Below are positions 54,910 to 63,616 of a DNA stretch of 64,000 nt, one piece after another. This DNA comes from Nocardioides sp. W7 (lineage in GTDB: Bacteria > Actinomycetota > Actinomycetes > Propionibacteriales > Nocardioidaceae), in assembly GCF_022919075.1 (NCBI RefSeq), contig NZ_CP095078.1:2852001-2916000 (forward strand), written 5' to 3'. Position 1 is the stretch's first letter. Each line of letters starts with the position of its first letter. The notes beneath the pieces are model-generated. The model was not told the origin of the DNA. It did not search any database and was given only the letters and a program-made list of their open reading frames with translations. The translations under genes were made by a program, and so were the position numbers.

Positions 54910-55418
54910 GCGAGGCCCGCCGCGACCGGCGGGCGCCGATTGCGCAGGCGCTCGCCATCCTGGCGCTGTTCACCGCGCTGGGTGCCGTCGCCGGCTGGGT
55001 GTGGTTCCGGGTCTGGGACGCCCCGCCCGGTGTCGTCTCGGACCACACCTGGTACCCCGACCCCTACATGCCGGGCCGACAGGCCGAGTTCGACGCGATC
55101 GCGCTCTACGTCCTGGTGGCCCTGGCCGCCGGGGTGCTCGGCGGCGTGGTCTGCGCGCTGGTGCTGGACCACACCGAGGTCGTGACCGTCGTCGCCCTCG
55201 CCGTGGGGTCCTGCCTCGCCGCCTGGGTGATGGCCAGGGTCGGGATGTCGCTCGGTCCCACGGATCCCGAGGTGCTGGCGAAGACGGCGGCTGACGGCAC
55301 GAGGCTTCCCGGCCATCTGGTCGTCGACGGCCTCAGCCCCTACGTCGCGCTCCCGGTCGGAGCGCTCGCCGCGGTGCTGGTCGTGCTTCTCGCGACTCTC
55401 GGTCGACGCCTGCGCTGA
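54894..55418 (+). CDS. Membrane protein of unknown function downstream of dnaE
   Basis: A 174-residue protein with four hydrophobic segments: ALAILALFTALGAVAGWVWF, IALYVLVALAAGVLGGVVCAL, VVTVVALAVGSCLAAWVM and VALPVGALAAVLVVLLATL. A loop with Trp, Tyr and Pro (DHTWYPDPYMPG) lies between helices 1 and 2. The TTG start at 54894 overlaps dnaE by 16 bases; no ATG or GTG gives the first helix. Family not recognised; DUF2567-like actinobacterial proteins look similar, but this is a guess. Confidence 0.7.
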
Positions 55419-55444
55419 GGACGTCGGGGACCCGGGAGCCGAGA

Positions 55445-55459
55445 TAGGCTGCGGCCGTG
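55445..55459 (+). promoter_or_regulatory. Leaderless promoter of the DUF3352 gene
   Basis: TAGGCT (55445-55450) is six bases before the GTG at 55457. Confidence 0.45.
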
Positions 55460-57445
55460 TCCAGCAGCCTGCCTCCCGGCCCTCCGCCCTCCAGCCCACC
55501 TCCGGCCGGCCCGCCCCCGAGTGGTCCGCCCCCCAGCGGCCCGCCCAGCGGCCCACCGGCCAGTGGCCCGCCTCCGAGCAGTCCGCCGCCGAGTGGCCCG
55601 CCGCCCGGCAGCGAGACGCTCGAGTACGGCGGCGGCGGCCCGATCCCGCCCGAGCGTGCTCGCCGCGCCTCCGGAGGACGCGGCCCCAGGCGACTCCTGC
55701 TGATCGCGGGCGCCGTCGTCGGCGCCGGCGCCATCGGCGGCGCCGCCTTCGGTGCGTGGTGGTACCTCTCGACCGGTGCGCAGCCGGCCGAGGCCCTGCC
55801 CGCCGACACCCTCGGCTACATCAGCGTCGACCTCGATCCCAGCGGTGAACAGAAGATCGACGCGCTGCGCACGCTGAAGAAGTTCCCCGTGATCGACGGC
55901 GAGCTGGACCTCAGCGGCGACGTCGGCGACATCGACGTCACGAAGAAGATCGTCGACGCCATCCTCGCCGAGGCCCCGTGCGACCTCGACTACGGCGACG
56001 ACATCGAGCCGTGGCTCGGCGACCGGGGCGCGGTCGCGGCGGTGGAGGCCGGCGAGGAGCAGCCCTCCCCGGTGGTCGTCCTGCAGGTCACCGACGGCGA
56101 CGCCGCGGCCGACGGCCTGAAGAAGATCTTCGCCTGCGGCGACGAGTCCGAGCAGCCCGGCGTGGAGCTCGTCGGGGACGAGTGGGTGGTGCTGGCCGAG
56201 ACGCCCGCCATCGCCGAGGACGTCACCGACGCGACGGCGGAGGGCTCGCTGGCCGACGACGAGACCTTCAAGAAGTGGACCGAGGGCGCCGGTGACCCCG
56301 GCATCGTCACGATGTACGCCGCCCCGGCGGCCGGCGCGTTCCTCGCCGACAACCTCGGCGGCCTGATGGGCATGACACCGGGCATCGCCGGGATGACGCA
56401 GTCGTCGTACGCGGACGTCCCCGAGGTCCCCGAGGCGCCCGAGCTGCCCGAGCTCTCCGACGAGGACTTCGCGGCGATGTCGCCCGAGGAGCTGGACGCC
56501 TACTTCGAGGAGCTCACCTCCTCGACCGACGAGCTCGACGGCCTCGACGACGACTTGGGTGGCGCCCTGGGCGACGGCCTGGACGACGACCTCGACGGCG
56601 GCCTCGACGGCGGCCTGGAGGAGGAGCTGCCCAGCGAGGTGCCCGACGAGGTCACCGAGGAGCTGGAGGAGGCGCTGAAGGACTTCGAGGGCGCGGCCGT
56701 CACCATCCGCTTCGACGGCGGTGCGGTCGCGGTCGAGGTGGCCGGCGACCCGGCCATGTACGGCGAGGGTGCCGTCGACGGCGACTCCGGCGCCGAGGCG
56801 CTCGCCAGCCTGCCGGCCGGCACGATGGTGGCCCTGGGGCTGGGCTTCGACGACGGCTGGTTCGACGACGTGCTCGCCTCGGCCGCGTCGTCGCTGGGCG
56901 AGGACGTCGAGACGCTGCTGCAGGAGCTCGAGGACGCCAGCGGGCTCAGCCTGCCCGAGGACGCGGAGACGCTGCTCGGTGACTCCGCCGCCCTCGCGGT
57001 CGGGGGCGACCTGGATCCCGAGGAGCTGTTCTCGTCCGGGGACCCGTCCGGGCTGCCGCTGGCGCTGAAGGTGCTCGGAGACCCGGACGAGGTCGAGAGC
57101 GTGCTCGACAAGATCCGCCCGCAGCTCGGCTCGGCGGGCGACCTGCTCGGCAGCTCGAGCGAGGGCGACGCCATCGCGATCGGCCCGGACAGCGACTACC
57201 GTGAGGAGGTCCTCGGCGACGGCGGTCTCGGCGACTCCGAGAGCTTCGAGTCGGTCGTGCCCGACAGCGACGACGTGTCCGCGGTGCTCTTCCTCGACCT
57301 CGACAAGATCGCCTCGCTGATCATCGAGGGGATGGGCGACGACGACGAGCTCACCGCCAACCTGGGTCCCCTGGACGCTCTCGGCATGAGTGCCTGGGAG
57401 GAAGACGGCGTCATGCGCGCCCGGCTGCGGATCAGCACCGACTGA
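55457..57445 (+). CDS. DUF3352 extracytoplasmic protein with proline-rich head
   Basis: In the 662-residue protein, the first 50 residues are repeats of GPP/SGPPP (a cytoplasmic low-complexity tail), a transmembrane helix follows (LLLIAGAVVGAGAIGGAAFG, about 79-100), and the rest is a strongly acidic outside domain of the DUF3352 type (ADTLGYISVDLDPSGEQK, DIEPWLGDRGAVAAV, ALASLPAGTMVALGLGF). Residues about 340-410 are extremely rich in Asp, Glu, Leu and Gly (DDDLGGALGDGLDDDLDGGL). Function unknown. Leaderless promoter. It ends 11 bases from the convergent YbaK gene. Confidence 0.85.
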   Translation: MSSSLPPGPPPSSPPPAGPPPSGPPPSGPPSGPPASGPPPSSPPPSGPPPGSETLEYGGGGPIPPERARRASGGRGPRRLLLIAGAVVGAGAIGGAAFGAWWYLSTGAQPAEALPADTLGYISVDLDPSGEQKIDALRTLKKFPVIDGELDLSGDVGDIDVTKKIVDAILAEAPCDLDYGDDIEPWLGDRGAVAAVEAGEEQPSPVVVLQVTDGDAAADGLKKIFACGDESEQPGVELVGDEWVVLAETPAIAEDVTDATAEGSLADDETFKKWTEGAGDPGIVTMYAAPAAGAFLADNLGGLMGMTPGIAGMTQSSYADVPEVPEAPELPELSDEDFAAMSPEELDAYFEELTSSTDELDGLDDDLGGALGDGLDDDLDGGLDGGLEEELPSEVPDEVTEELEEALKDFEGAAVTIRFDGGAVAVEVAGDPAMYGEGAVDGDSGAEALASLPAGTMVALGLGFDDGWFDDVLASAASSLGEDVETLLQELEDASGLSLPEDAETLLGDSAALAVGGDLDPEELFSSGDPSGLPLALKVLGDPDEVESVLDKIRPQLGSAGDLLGSSSEGDAIAIGPDSDYREEVLGDGGLGDSESFESVVPDSDDVSAVLFLDLDKIASLIIEGMGDDDELTANLGPLDALGMSAWEEDGVMRARLRISTD

Positions 57446-57456
57446 CCCGCCCTCCC

Positions 57457-57948
57457 TCAGCTCCGGCCGACCTCGGCCGTGGTCGCCCCGGTGACCGCGA
57501 CCAGGTCGGCCGGAGCCATTTCCAGGTCGAGGCCGCGGCGGCCCGCGGAGACGTAGATCGTGGGGTGGGCCAGCGCCGTCGCGTCGACCACGGTCGGGTG
57601 GGCGCGCTTCTGGCCGACCGGGGAGATCCCGCCGACGACGTACCCGGTCGCCCGTTCGGCAGCGCCCTTGTCGGCCATCGTCGCCTTGCTCCCGCCGAGC
57701 GCCCGGGCCAGCGCCTTCAGGTCGAGCTGGCCGGAGACCGGTACGACGGCGACCGCGAGCCGCCCGTCCACGCTGGCCATCAGCGTCTTGAAGACCCGCG
57801 CCGGGTCGAGCCCCAGAGCCTCGGCCGCCTCAAGTCCGTACGACTCCGCGCGTGGGTCGTGCTCGTAGGGGTGCAGCGTGTAGGCGATGCCGGCCGCGGT
57901 CAGGGCGACGGTGGCGGGGGTGCCGCCGGGTCTGTGCTTCTTGGGCAC
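57457..57948 (-). CDS. ybaK: Cys-tRNA(Pro) deacylase YbaK
   Basis: Hydrolyses Cys-tRNA(Pro) and other misacylated tRNA. The 163-residue protein has the typical N-terminus MPKKHRPGGTPATVAL, the AYTLHPYEHDP stretch, GLDPARVFKTLMASVDGR, the conserved KATMADKGAAERATGYVVGG with the catalytic Lys, and GISPVGQKRAHPTV. This is the closer of the two YbaK-like genes to Haemophilus YbaK. GTG start at 57948. The 131 bases beyond, up to the Lon-N gene, contain a degenerate dispersed repeat. Confidence 0.92.
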   Translation of the reverse strand: MPKKHRPGGTPATVALTAAGIAYTLHPYEHDPRAESYGLEAAEALGLDPARVFKTLMASVDGRLAVAVVPVSGQLDLKALARALGGSKATMADKGAAERATGYVVGGISPVGQKRAHPTVVDATALAHPTIYVSAGRRGLDLEMAPADLVAVTGATTAEVGRS

Positions 57949-57979
57949 GTGGCTCTCCCGGTTGTCGAGGGGACGCTTG

Positions 57980-58040
57980 GTGGATTTCGACGCGCCCGTT
58001 CCGGCTTCGCGGGCTCAGCCGGAGGGCTTGCTCAATCTTC
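57980..58040. repeat. Degenerate dispersed repeat (TTTCGACGCG...GGCTTCG...GCTCAGCCGG)
   Basis: TTTCGACGCGCCCGTTCCGG followed by CTTCGCGGGCTCAGCCGG resembles the TTTCGACGGGCTCGACCACCGG element in hisD and parts of the other repeats in the window. Outline similarity only. Confidence 0.4.
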
Positions 58041-58079
58041 GGCCACGACGCCGGCTCCTTCGTCGCCGAGGCTGTGGCC

Positions 58080-58745
58080 TCAGTTCGGTGACCACCGGGT
58101 GCGGGCGACCTCGGTGGCGGGCAGGGAGGGGATCACGTTCATCGCGCGCAGCTCGGAGCGGAGCAGGTCGGTCACGAGGGTCAGCCGCTCGGTGGCGTCC
58201 TCGGCCTCCAGCAGCGACTGGCGCTCGGGCATCGGCAGCGGCGCGCAGGCCGCGAGCGTCCAGGACAGGTACGACGGATCGCGGGGGAGGGAGCCGGAGT
58301 ACGGGTCGGCCCGGATCCCGGCGAGCGCGGCCCGGTAGGCGGAGAAGGTGGCCCGCGCCGACTCCAGCACCTGCTCGGGAACCGCGGCGGGCGCCTCGGG
58401 GCGGTCCAGGACGTGGCCGACCGGGAAGGTGCCGGTGGTGTCGAGCCGCTCCAGCTCGATCCGGTCCAGCCCGACCGCCATCGCGTCGAAGCTGCCGTCC
58501 TCGTGGGCCTCGACCTCGGTGAGGAGGACCTTGCACCCGACCCGGTAGAGGGACTGGGCGCCGTGGTCACCGACCTCGTAGCCCTCGCGGATGCCGACGG
58601 AGCCGAAGACCCGCTCGGTGGGGTCCTCGACGCGGAGCAGGTGGTGGACCAGGGCGCGGTAGCGGTCCTCGAAGATGTGCAGCGGCACGCTGACGCCGGG
58701 GAACAGGACCGTGTTCAGCGGGAACATCGGCAGCGTCGGTGTCAC
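58080..58745 (-). CDS. Lon N-terminal (substrate-binding) domain protein
   Basis: A 221-residue stand-alone LON N-domain without ATPase or protease parts. The N-terminus [22 protein letters not shown] is the family signature, followed by [20 protein letters not shown] and a helical C-terminal half. Such proteins are common in actinobacteria; their role is unknown, and substrate recognition or adaptor function is only inferred. GTG at 58745 lies six bases after TACCTT, so the mRNA may be leaderless. Divergent from hisD; the two start codons are 69 bases apart. Confidence 0.9.
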   Translation of the reverse strand: MTPTLPMFPLNTVLFPGVSVPLHIFEDRYRALVHHLLRVEDPTERVFGSVGIREGYEVGDHGAQSLYRVGCKVLLTEVEAHEDGSFDAMAVGLDRIELERLDTTGTFPVGHVLDRPEAPAAVPEQVLESARATFSAYRAALAGIRADPYSGSLPRDPSYLSWTLAACAPLPMPERQSLLEAEDATERLTLVTDLLRSELRAMNVIPSLPATEVARTRWSPN

Positions 58746-58757
58746 CCCTGCAAGGTA
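58743..58757 (-). promoter_or_regulatory. Leaderless promoter of the Lon-N gene
   Basis: TACCTT (58757-58752, minus strand) is six bases before the GTG at 58745. Confidence 0.4.
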
Positions 58758-58801
58758 GTCCAGACCTCGTCGCCGTTTCGGGAGCGCGGGCGCGCCGCTC
58801 G

Positions 58802-58817
58802 TAGAATCGACACCATG
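58802..58817 (+). promoter_or_regulatory. his operon promoter, leaderless
   Basis: TAGAAT (58802-58807) is seven bases before the first of two ATG codons of hisD (58815). No histidine-rich leader peptide or hairpin is present, so classical his attenuation is not indicated. Confidence 0.5.
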
Positions 58818-60173
58818 ATGCGCCGGATCGACCTCAGGGGGGCTGCCGACGGCGGCCCGACGGACTATCGCGCGGCCGTGCCGCGCGCGGAGTTCGACAT
58901 CGAGGCCGCGACGCATGCCGTCCGTCCGATCCTGGAGGCCGTCCGCACCCGCGGGCTGGAGGCGATCCGCGAGTACTCCGAGCGGTTCGACGGGGTCGTC
59001 GTCGACGATCTCCGGGTCTCGCCCGAGGCGATGCGGACCGCGCTCGACGAGCTCGACCCCGCCATCCGGGCCGGGCTGGAGGAGTCGGTACGCCGGCTGC
59101 GCGCCACCTGCGCCGCCGAGCTCGAGCAGGACGTGACCACCGACCTGGGCCCGGGCGCCCGGGTGACTCACCGCAAGGTGCCGGTCGGCCGGGTCGGGCT
59201 CTACGTGCCGGGCGGCCTCGCACCACTGGTGTCCAGCGTGCTGATGAACGCCGTGCCCGCGCAGACCGCCGGCGTCGGCTCGATCGCGCTGGCGAGCCCG
59301 CCGCAGAAGGACTTCGGCGGGTCGGTGCACCCGACCATCCTCGCGGCGTGCGCGCTGCTCGGCATCGACGAGGTGTACGCCGTCGGCGGCGCCCAGGCGA
59401 TCGCCATGTTCGCCTACGGGGTTTCGACGGGCTCGACCACCGGGGGGACCGACTCGACCGCCGGGAGGACGGACTCGACCGTCGTCTGCGCGAAGGTCGA
59501 CCTGGTCACCGGGCCCGGCAACATCTACGTCGTGACCGCGAAGCGGCTGCTCAAGGGCGAGATCGGCATCGACTCCGAGGCCGGCCCGACCGAGATCGCG
59601 ATCCTCGCCGACGACACGGCGCAGGCGTCGTACGTCGCAGCCGACCTGGTCAGCCAGGCCGAGCACGACCCGCTGGCCGCGGCCGTGCTGGTCACCCCGT
59701 CCGAGCGGCTGGCCGACGAGGTGCTGGTCGAGCTCGACAAGCAGGTCTTCGCCACCAAGCACACCGACCGGATCCGCACCTCGCTGAGCGGCGTCCAGTC
59801 GGGCGTCGTCCTGGTCGACGACCTCGAGCAGGGCCTGGAGGTCGTCGACGCCTACGCCGCCGAGCACCTCGAGATCCACACCGAGGACGCCGCGGCCTGG
59901 GCCGCCCGGGTGCGCAACGCCGGCGCGATCTTCGTCGGTCCGCACGCGCCGGTGTCGCTGGGCGACTACTGCGCCGGGTCCAACCACGTGCTGCCCACCG
60001 GCGGCTGCGCCTGCCACAGCAGCGGGCTGTCGGTGCGCGCGTTCACCAAGTCGGTGCACGTCGTCGAGTACTCCCGCGAGGGCCTCGACGAGGTCGCCGG
60101 CCACGTCGTGACGCTCGCCGAGGCCGAGGACCTGCCCGGCCACGGCGCGGCGGTCAAGGTGAGGTTCGCGTGA
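58815..60173 (+). CDS. hisD: Histidinol dehydrogenase with a repeat-derived insert
   Basis: Oxidises L-histidinol to L-histidine in two NAD-dependent steps. The 452 residues carry [44 protein letters not shown] with zinc-binding Gln and His, [12 protein letters not shown], and the C-terminal [12 protein letters not shown] with the zinc-ligand His. Odd feature: between AIAMFAYG and [10 protein letters not shown], where homologues have a short TESxP-like turn, there is a Ser/Thr/Gly insert ([20 protein letters not shown]...) built from 21-base tandem repeats. The reading frame is intact and the catalytic residues are present. First gene of the his operon; stop overlaps hisC (GTGA). Confidence 0.95.
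   Translation: MMRRIDLRGAADGGPTDYRAAVPRAEFDIEAATHAVRPILEAVRTRGLEAIREYSERFDGVVVDDLRVSPEAMRTALDELDPAIRAGLEESVRRLRATCAAELEQDVTTDLGPGARVTHRKVPVGRVGLYVPGGLAPLVSSVLMNAVPAQTAGVGSIALASPPQKDFGGSVHPTILAACALLGIDEVYAVGGAQAIAMFAYGVSTGSTTGGTDSTAGRTDSTVVCAKVDLVTGPGNIYVVTAKRLLKGEIGIDSEAGPTEIAILADDTAQASYVAADLVSQAEHDPLAAAVLVTPSERLADEVLVELDKQVFATKHTDRIRTSLSGVQSGVVLVDDLEQGLEVVDAYAAEHLEIHTEDAAAWAARVRNAGAIFVGPHAPVSLGDYCAGSNHVLPTGGCACHSSGLSVRAFTKSVHVVEYSREGLDEVAGHVVTLAEAEDLPGHGAAVKVRFA
59419..59485 (+). repeat. 21-base tandem repeat of dispersed-element origin inside hisD
   Basis: GGTTTCGACGGGCTCGACCA begins a stretch in which the unit GACTCGACCGCCGGGAGGAC is repeated with small changes (units starting near 59429, 59450 and 59471; each about 21 bases). 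The start is identical in type to TTTCGAC...GGGCTCGACCACCGG elements that occur between genes. All units are multiples of three, so hisD stays in frame. Confidence 0.7.
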
Positions 60174-61306
60174 CCGCGGGCGATCTTGCGAGCGCGCCAT
60201 CGGTATGGCCCCCGCTGCGGGAGGAGCTGCGCGGCCTCGTGCCGTACGGCGCCCCCCAGCTGGACGTGCCCGTCCAGCTCAACGTCAACGAGAACCCGTA
60301 CGGCCCCTCCGTGGCGTGCATCGCCGACATCGCGACCGCCGTCGCGCAGGCGGCGAGCACCCTGAACCGCTACCCGGACCGCGAGTTCGTCGAGCTCCGC
60401 GGCGCCTTGGCGTCGTACCTCTCCCGCGACACCCCGCACGGCATCGTGCCGGAGCAGGTGTGGGCGGCGAACGGCTCCAACGAGGTGATGCTGCAGCTGC
60501 TGCAGGCCTTCGGCGGGCCGGGACGCAGCGCGATGAGCTTCGCGCCGACGTACTCGATGTATCCCGAGTACGCCCGCGACTCGAGCACCGAGTGGGTGCA
60601 GGGCCGCCGCGAGGACGACTTCTCCATCGATCTCGACGCGGCGGCCGCGCTGGTGCGGGAGCAGCAGCCCTCCGTGGTGCTGCTGCCGAGCCCCAACAAC
60701 CCGACCGGTACGGCGCTGCCCCCGGAGGCGGTCGGTGCGCTGTGCGAGGCCGCGGGCGACGGGCTGGTCGTGGTCGACGAGGCGTACGGCGAGTTCCGCC
60801 GCACCGGCGTGCCGAGCGCGCTGGAGCTGCTGCCGACGTACCGCAACCTCGTGGTCACCCGGACGATGAGCAAGGCCTTCGCGGCCGCCGGCCTGCGGCT
60901 GGGCTACCTGGCCGCCGACCCCGCCATCTGCGACGCGATCCGGGTGGTCCGGCTGCCCTACCACCTCTCCGCGGTCACCCAGGCGACCGCGCTGGCGGCG
61001 CTGCGGCACGCCCCCGAGCTGCTCGGGAAGGTCGACGAGCTGCGCGCCGAGCGCGACGACACCGTCGCCTGGTTGCGCGAGCAGGGCCACCGGGTGGCCG
61101 ACAGCGACGCCAATTTCGCGTTGTTCGGGACCTTCCCCGACCGCCATGCTGTGTGGCAGGGCCTCCTGGACCGGGGGGTGCTGATCCGCGAGGTCGGTCC
61201 CGAGGGCTGGCTGCGGGTGTCGATCGGCACCGCCGACGAGATGAAGACGTTCAAGCAGGCCTTGACCGAGGTCACGGAGGCTCTACCGATGGAGGCAGGC
61301 GCATGA
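60170..61306 (+). CDS. hisC: Histidinol-phosphate aminotransferase
   Basis: PLP enzyme converting imidazole-acetol phosphate and glutamate to histidinol phosphate. In 378 residues, [12 protein letters not shown] is the family start, [10 protein letters not shown] follows, the cofactor region is [23 protein letters not shown] and VVDEAYGEF, the Schiff-base lysine is in [17 protein letters not shown], and the phosphate-binding Arg is near the C-terminal [13 protein letters not shown] at 60170 overlaps the hisD stop, and its stop overlaps the hisB ATG. Confidence 0.96.
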   Translation: MTAGDLASAPSVWPPLREELRGLVPYGAPQLDVPVQLNVNENPYGPSVACIADIATAVAQAASTLNRYPDREFVELRGALASYLSRDTPHGIVPEQVWAANGSNEVMLQLLQAFGGPGRSAMSFAPTYSMYPEYARDSSTEWVQGRREDDFSIDLDAAAALVREQQPSVVLLPSPNNPTGTALPPEAVGALCEAAGDGLVVVDEAYGEFRRTGVPSALELLPTYRNLVVTRTMSKAFAAAGLRLGYLAADPAICDAIRVVRLPYHLSAVTQATALAALRHAPELLGKVDELRAERDDTVAWLREQGHRVADSDANFALFGTFPDRHAVWQGLLDRGVLIREVGPEGWLRVSIGTADEMKTFKQALTEVTEALPMEAGA

Positions 61307-61911
61307 GCAGGACCGCACGTATCGAGCGGCAGACCAGCGAGTCGAAGGTGCTCGTCGAGGTCGACCTCGACGGCAGCGGCCGCCACGACATCTCCACCGG
61401 TATCGGCTTCTACGACCACATGCTCACCGCGTTCGCGCGGCACAGCCTGGTCGACCTGACCGTGCAGTCCGAGGGCGACCACTGGATCGACGCCCACCAC
61501 ACCACCGAGGACACCGCGATCGCCCTCGGCCAGGCGCTGCGCCAGGCCCTGGGGGACAAGGTGGGCATCCGGCGCTTCGGCGACGCGACCGTCCCGCTCG
61601 ACGAGGCGCTCGTGCAGGCCGTCGTCGACGTGTCCGGCCGGCCCTACTGCGTGCACACCGGCGAGCCCGAGGGGCAGCAGTACGTCCAGCTCGGCGGCAG
61701 CACGCCGGCGTACCTCGGCTCGCTGACCCAGCACGTCTTCGAGTCGATCGCCTTCCACGCGCACTTCGCCCTGCACGTGCGGGTGCTGGCCGGTCGCGAG
61801 CCGCACCACATCGTGGAGACGCAGTTCAAGGCGTTCGCCCGGGCGCTCCGCGACGCGGTCGCGTTCGACCCGCGCGAGACCGGCATCCCCTCGACCAAGG
61901 GCGCACTCTGA
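61303..61911 (+). CDS. hisB: Imidazoleglycerol-phosphate dehydratase
   Basis: Dehydrates imidazole glycerol phosphate. The 202-residue protein contains the two manganese-binding motifs, [17 protein letters not shown] and [18 protein letters not shown], plus [22 protein letters not shown] and [18 protein letters not shown]. Monofunctional, as in all actinobacteria (no phosphatase domain). The end GIPSTKGAL is typical. Its stop codon (61909-61911) overlaps the proposed start of hisH. Confidence 0.97.
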   Translation: MSRTARIERQTSESKVLVEVDLDGSGRHDISTGIGFYDHMLTAFARHSLVDLTVQSEGDHWIDAHHTTEDTAIALGQALRQALGDKVGIRRFGDATVPLDEALVQAVVDVSGRPYCVHTGEPEGQQYVQLGGSTPAYLGSLTQHVFESIAFHAHFALHVRVLAGREPHHIVETQFKAFARALRDAVAFDPRETGIPSTKGAL

Positions 61912-62546
61912 GCAGCCAGCCCCGGGTCGCCGTCCTCGACTACGGCTCCGGCAACCTCCGGTCCGCGGTCCGGGCGGTCGAGCGCGCCGGGGCGGACGTT
62001 GAGCTGACGTCGGACTTCGACACCTGTCTGGAGGCCGACGGCCTGCTCGTGCCGGGCGTCGGGGCCTTCGCGGCCTGCATGGAGGGGCTGCTCGAGGTCC
62101 GGGGCGAGCGGCTGATCGGGCGTCGGCTCGCCGGCGGCCGGCCGGTGCTCGGCATCTGCGTGGGCATGCAGATCCTCTTCGCGCGCGGTGACGAGCACGG
62201 CGTCGAGACCGAGGGCTGCGCCGAGTGGCCGGGCGTGGTCGAGCGGCTGCAGGCGCCAGTGGTGCCGCACATGGGCTGGAACACCGTCGAGACCCAGCCC
62301 GGCAGCACCCTGTTCAGCGGGATCGAGGACGAGCGCTTCTACTTCGTCCACTCGTACGGCGTCCGCGACTGGACCCTGGTCACCAACGACCGGACCACGG
62401 CGCCGCTGGTGACCTGGGCCGAGCACGGCGGCGACCGGTTCGTCGCGGCCGTCGAGAACGGCCCGCTGACCGCGACCCAGTTCCACCCGGAGAAGTCCGG
62501 CGACGCCGGTGCTGCACTGCTGCGCAACTGGGTCACCTCGTTGTGA
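61908..62546 (+). CDS. hisH: Imidazole glycerol phosphate synthase, glutaminase subunit, with apparent CTG start
   Basis: Supplies ammonia to HisF. The 212-residue protein includes [17 protein letters not shown] (N-terminal strand), [10 protein letters not shown], the nucleophile Cys in [13 protein letters not shown], the HFP-type [10 protein letters not shown] and the C-terminal Asn-Trp. The conserved N-terminus is only in frame from a CTG at 61908, which overlaps the hisB stop as CTGA. There is no ATG, GTG or TTG in this frame between there and 62049, where a start would remove the first strand and loop. A CTG start, or a base change from an ancestral GTGA overlap, is the likely explanation. 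Stop overlaps the next gene (GTGA). Confidence 0.85.
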   Translation: MSSQPRVAVLDYGSGNLRSAVRAVERAGADVELTSDFDTCLEADGLLVPGVGAFAACMEGLLEVRGERLIGRRLAGGRPVLGICVGMQILFARGDEHGVETEGCAEWPGVVERLQAPVVPHMGWNTVETQPGSTLFSGIEDERFYFVHSYGVRDWTLVTNDRTTAPLVTWAEHGGDRFVAAVENGPLTATQFHPEKSGDAGAALLRNWVTSL

Positions 62547-62872
62547 GCAAGGAGCGCGCAGTTCGTCGCGCCGAGCGGGAGCGCGAGGCGGCGGTCGTCG
62601 CGGCCGCCCGCGCGGCCGCGGCGGAGCGCCGCGAGCGCCGGGAGGCCCGGCTCCGGGTGGTGACGTCGCGGCTGCCGCGGCGTCGTGCCCGCCCCCGCGG
62701 GGTGCTCGCCGAGCGCCGCCGCAAGCAGGTCTGGGCGACCGGCCTGCTGCTCCTGCTCGCCAACGTCCTGGTCTTCGCGTTCTCCACCGGCTGGGCCGAG
62801 CGGGCGCTGGCCCTCGCGATCACCCCGCTGGCCGCCCCCGTCCTGTACACGATGCTGTTCCGCCGTACCTAG
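62543..62872 (+). CDS. Small basic membrane protein in the his operon
   Basis: A 109-residue protein. The first 65 residues are very rich in Arg, Ala and Glu ([36 protein letters not shown]), then two membrane helices follow ([20 protein letters not shown] and [18 protein letters not shown]). No known family or histidine-pathway function. GTG at 62543 overlaps hisH (GTGA), and a 12-base gap leads to hisA. Its place inside the his operon appears to be co-transcription only. Confidence 0.8.
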   Translation: MSKERAVRRAEREREAAVVAAARAAAAERRERREARLRVVTSRLPRRRARPRGVLAERRRKQVWATGLLLLLANVLVFAFSTGWAERALALAITPLAAPVLYTMLFRRT

Positions 62873-62884
62873 AAGGAAACCTCC

Positions 62885-63616
62885 ATGTCCTACCTCCAGC
62901 TCCTCCCCGCCGTCGACATCACCGAGGGCCGTGCCGTCCAGCTCGCCCAGGGCGTGGCCGGCTCCGAGCGCGTGTACGGCGACCCGGTCGCCGCCGCGCG
63001 CCGCTGGCAGGACGCCGGCGCCGAGTGGCTGCACCTGGTCGACCTCGACGCGGCGTTCGGCCGCGGCACCAATCGTGAGCTCCAGGCCGAGATCGTCGGC
63101 GCGCTCGACATCCAGGTCGAGATGAGCGGCGGCATCCGCGACGACGAGTCGCTGGAGGCGGCGCTGGCCACCGGCTGCCGGCGGGTCAACATCGGCACCG
63201 CCGCGCTGGAGCAGCCGGAGTGGTGCGCGAAGATCATCGCCGAGCACGGCGACCGGATCGCGATCGGCCTCGACGTCCGCGGCACCACGCTCGCGGCCCG
63301 CGGCTGGACCAAGGACGGCGGCGACCTCTACGAGACGCTGGCGCGCCTCGACTCGGAGGGCTGCGCCCGCTACGTCGTCACCGACGTCAACAAGGACGGC
63401 ATGCTGCAGGGCCCCAACCTGCAGCTGCTGCAGGACGTCTGCGCCGCGACCGACGCGCCGGTCATCGCCTCCGGCGGCGTGAGCACGCTGGCCGACATCG
63501 AGGCACTGATGGGCCTGGTGCCCGTCGGTGTCGAGGGCGCCATCGCCGGCACCGCGCTCTACGAGGGCCGGTTCACCCTGGAGGACGCGCTGGCGCTGAC
63601 CCGGGGCACCGCATGA
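62885..63616 (+). CDS. priA: Bifunctional HisA/TrpF-type isomerase (PriA)
   Basis: Isomerises ProFAR in histidine synthesis and, in actinobacteria without trpF, also phosphoribosyl anthranilate in tryptophan synthesis. The 243-residue barrel has the catalytic Asp in [53 protein letters not shown] and the second catalytic Asp in [10 protein letters not shown], then [15 protein letters not shown] with [14 protein letters not shown]. The TrpF activity is inferred from taxonomy; no trpF gene is in the window. AGAAGGAAAC lies before the ATG. Confidence 0.93.
   Translation: MSYLQLLPAVDITEGRAVQLAQGVAGSERVYGDPVAAARRWQDAGAEWLHLVDLDAAFGRGTNRELQAEIVGALDIQVEMSGGIRDDESLEAALATGCRRVNIGTAALEQPEWCAKIIAEHGDRIAIGLDVRGTTLAARGWTKDGGDLYETLARLDSEGCARYVVTDVNKDGMLQGPNLQLLQDVCAATDAPVIASGGVSTLADIEALMGLVPVGVEGAIAGTALYEGRFTLEDALALTRGTA

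Noticed and set aside
58746-58814. Possible histidine leader peptide before hisD
   Set aside because: No run of His codons and no hairpin; the -10 box sits directly before the ATG.
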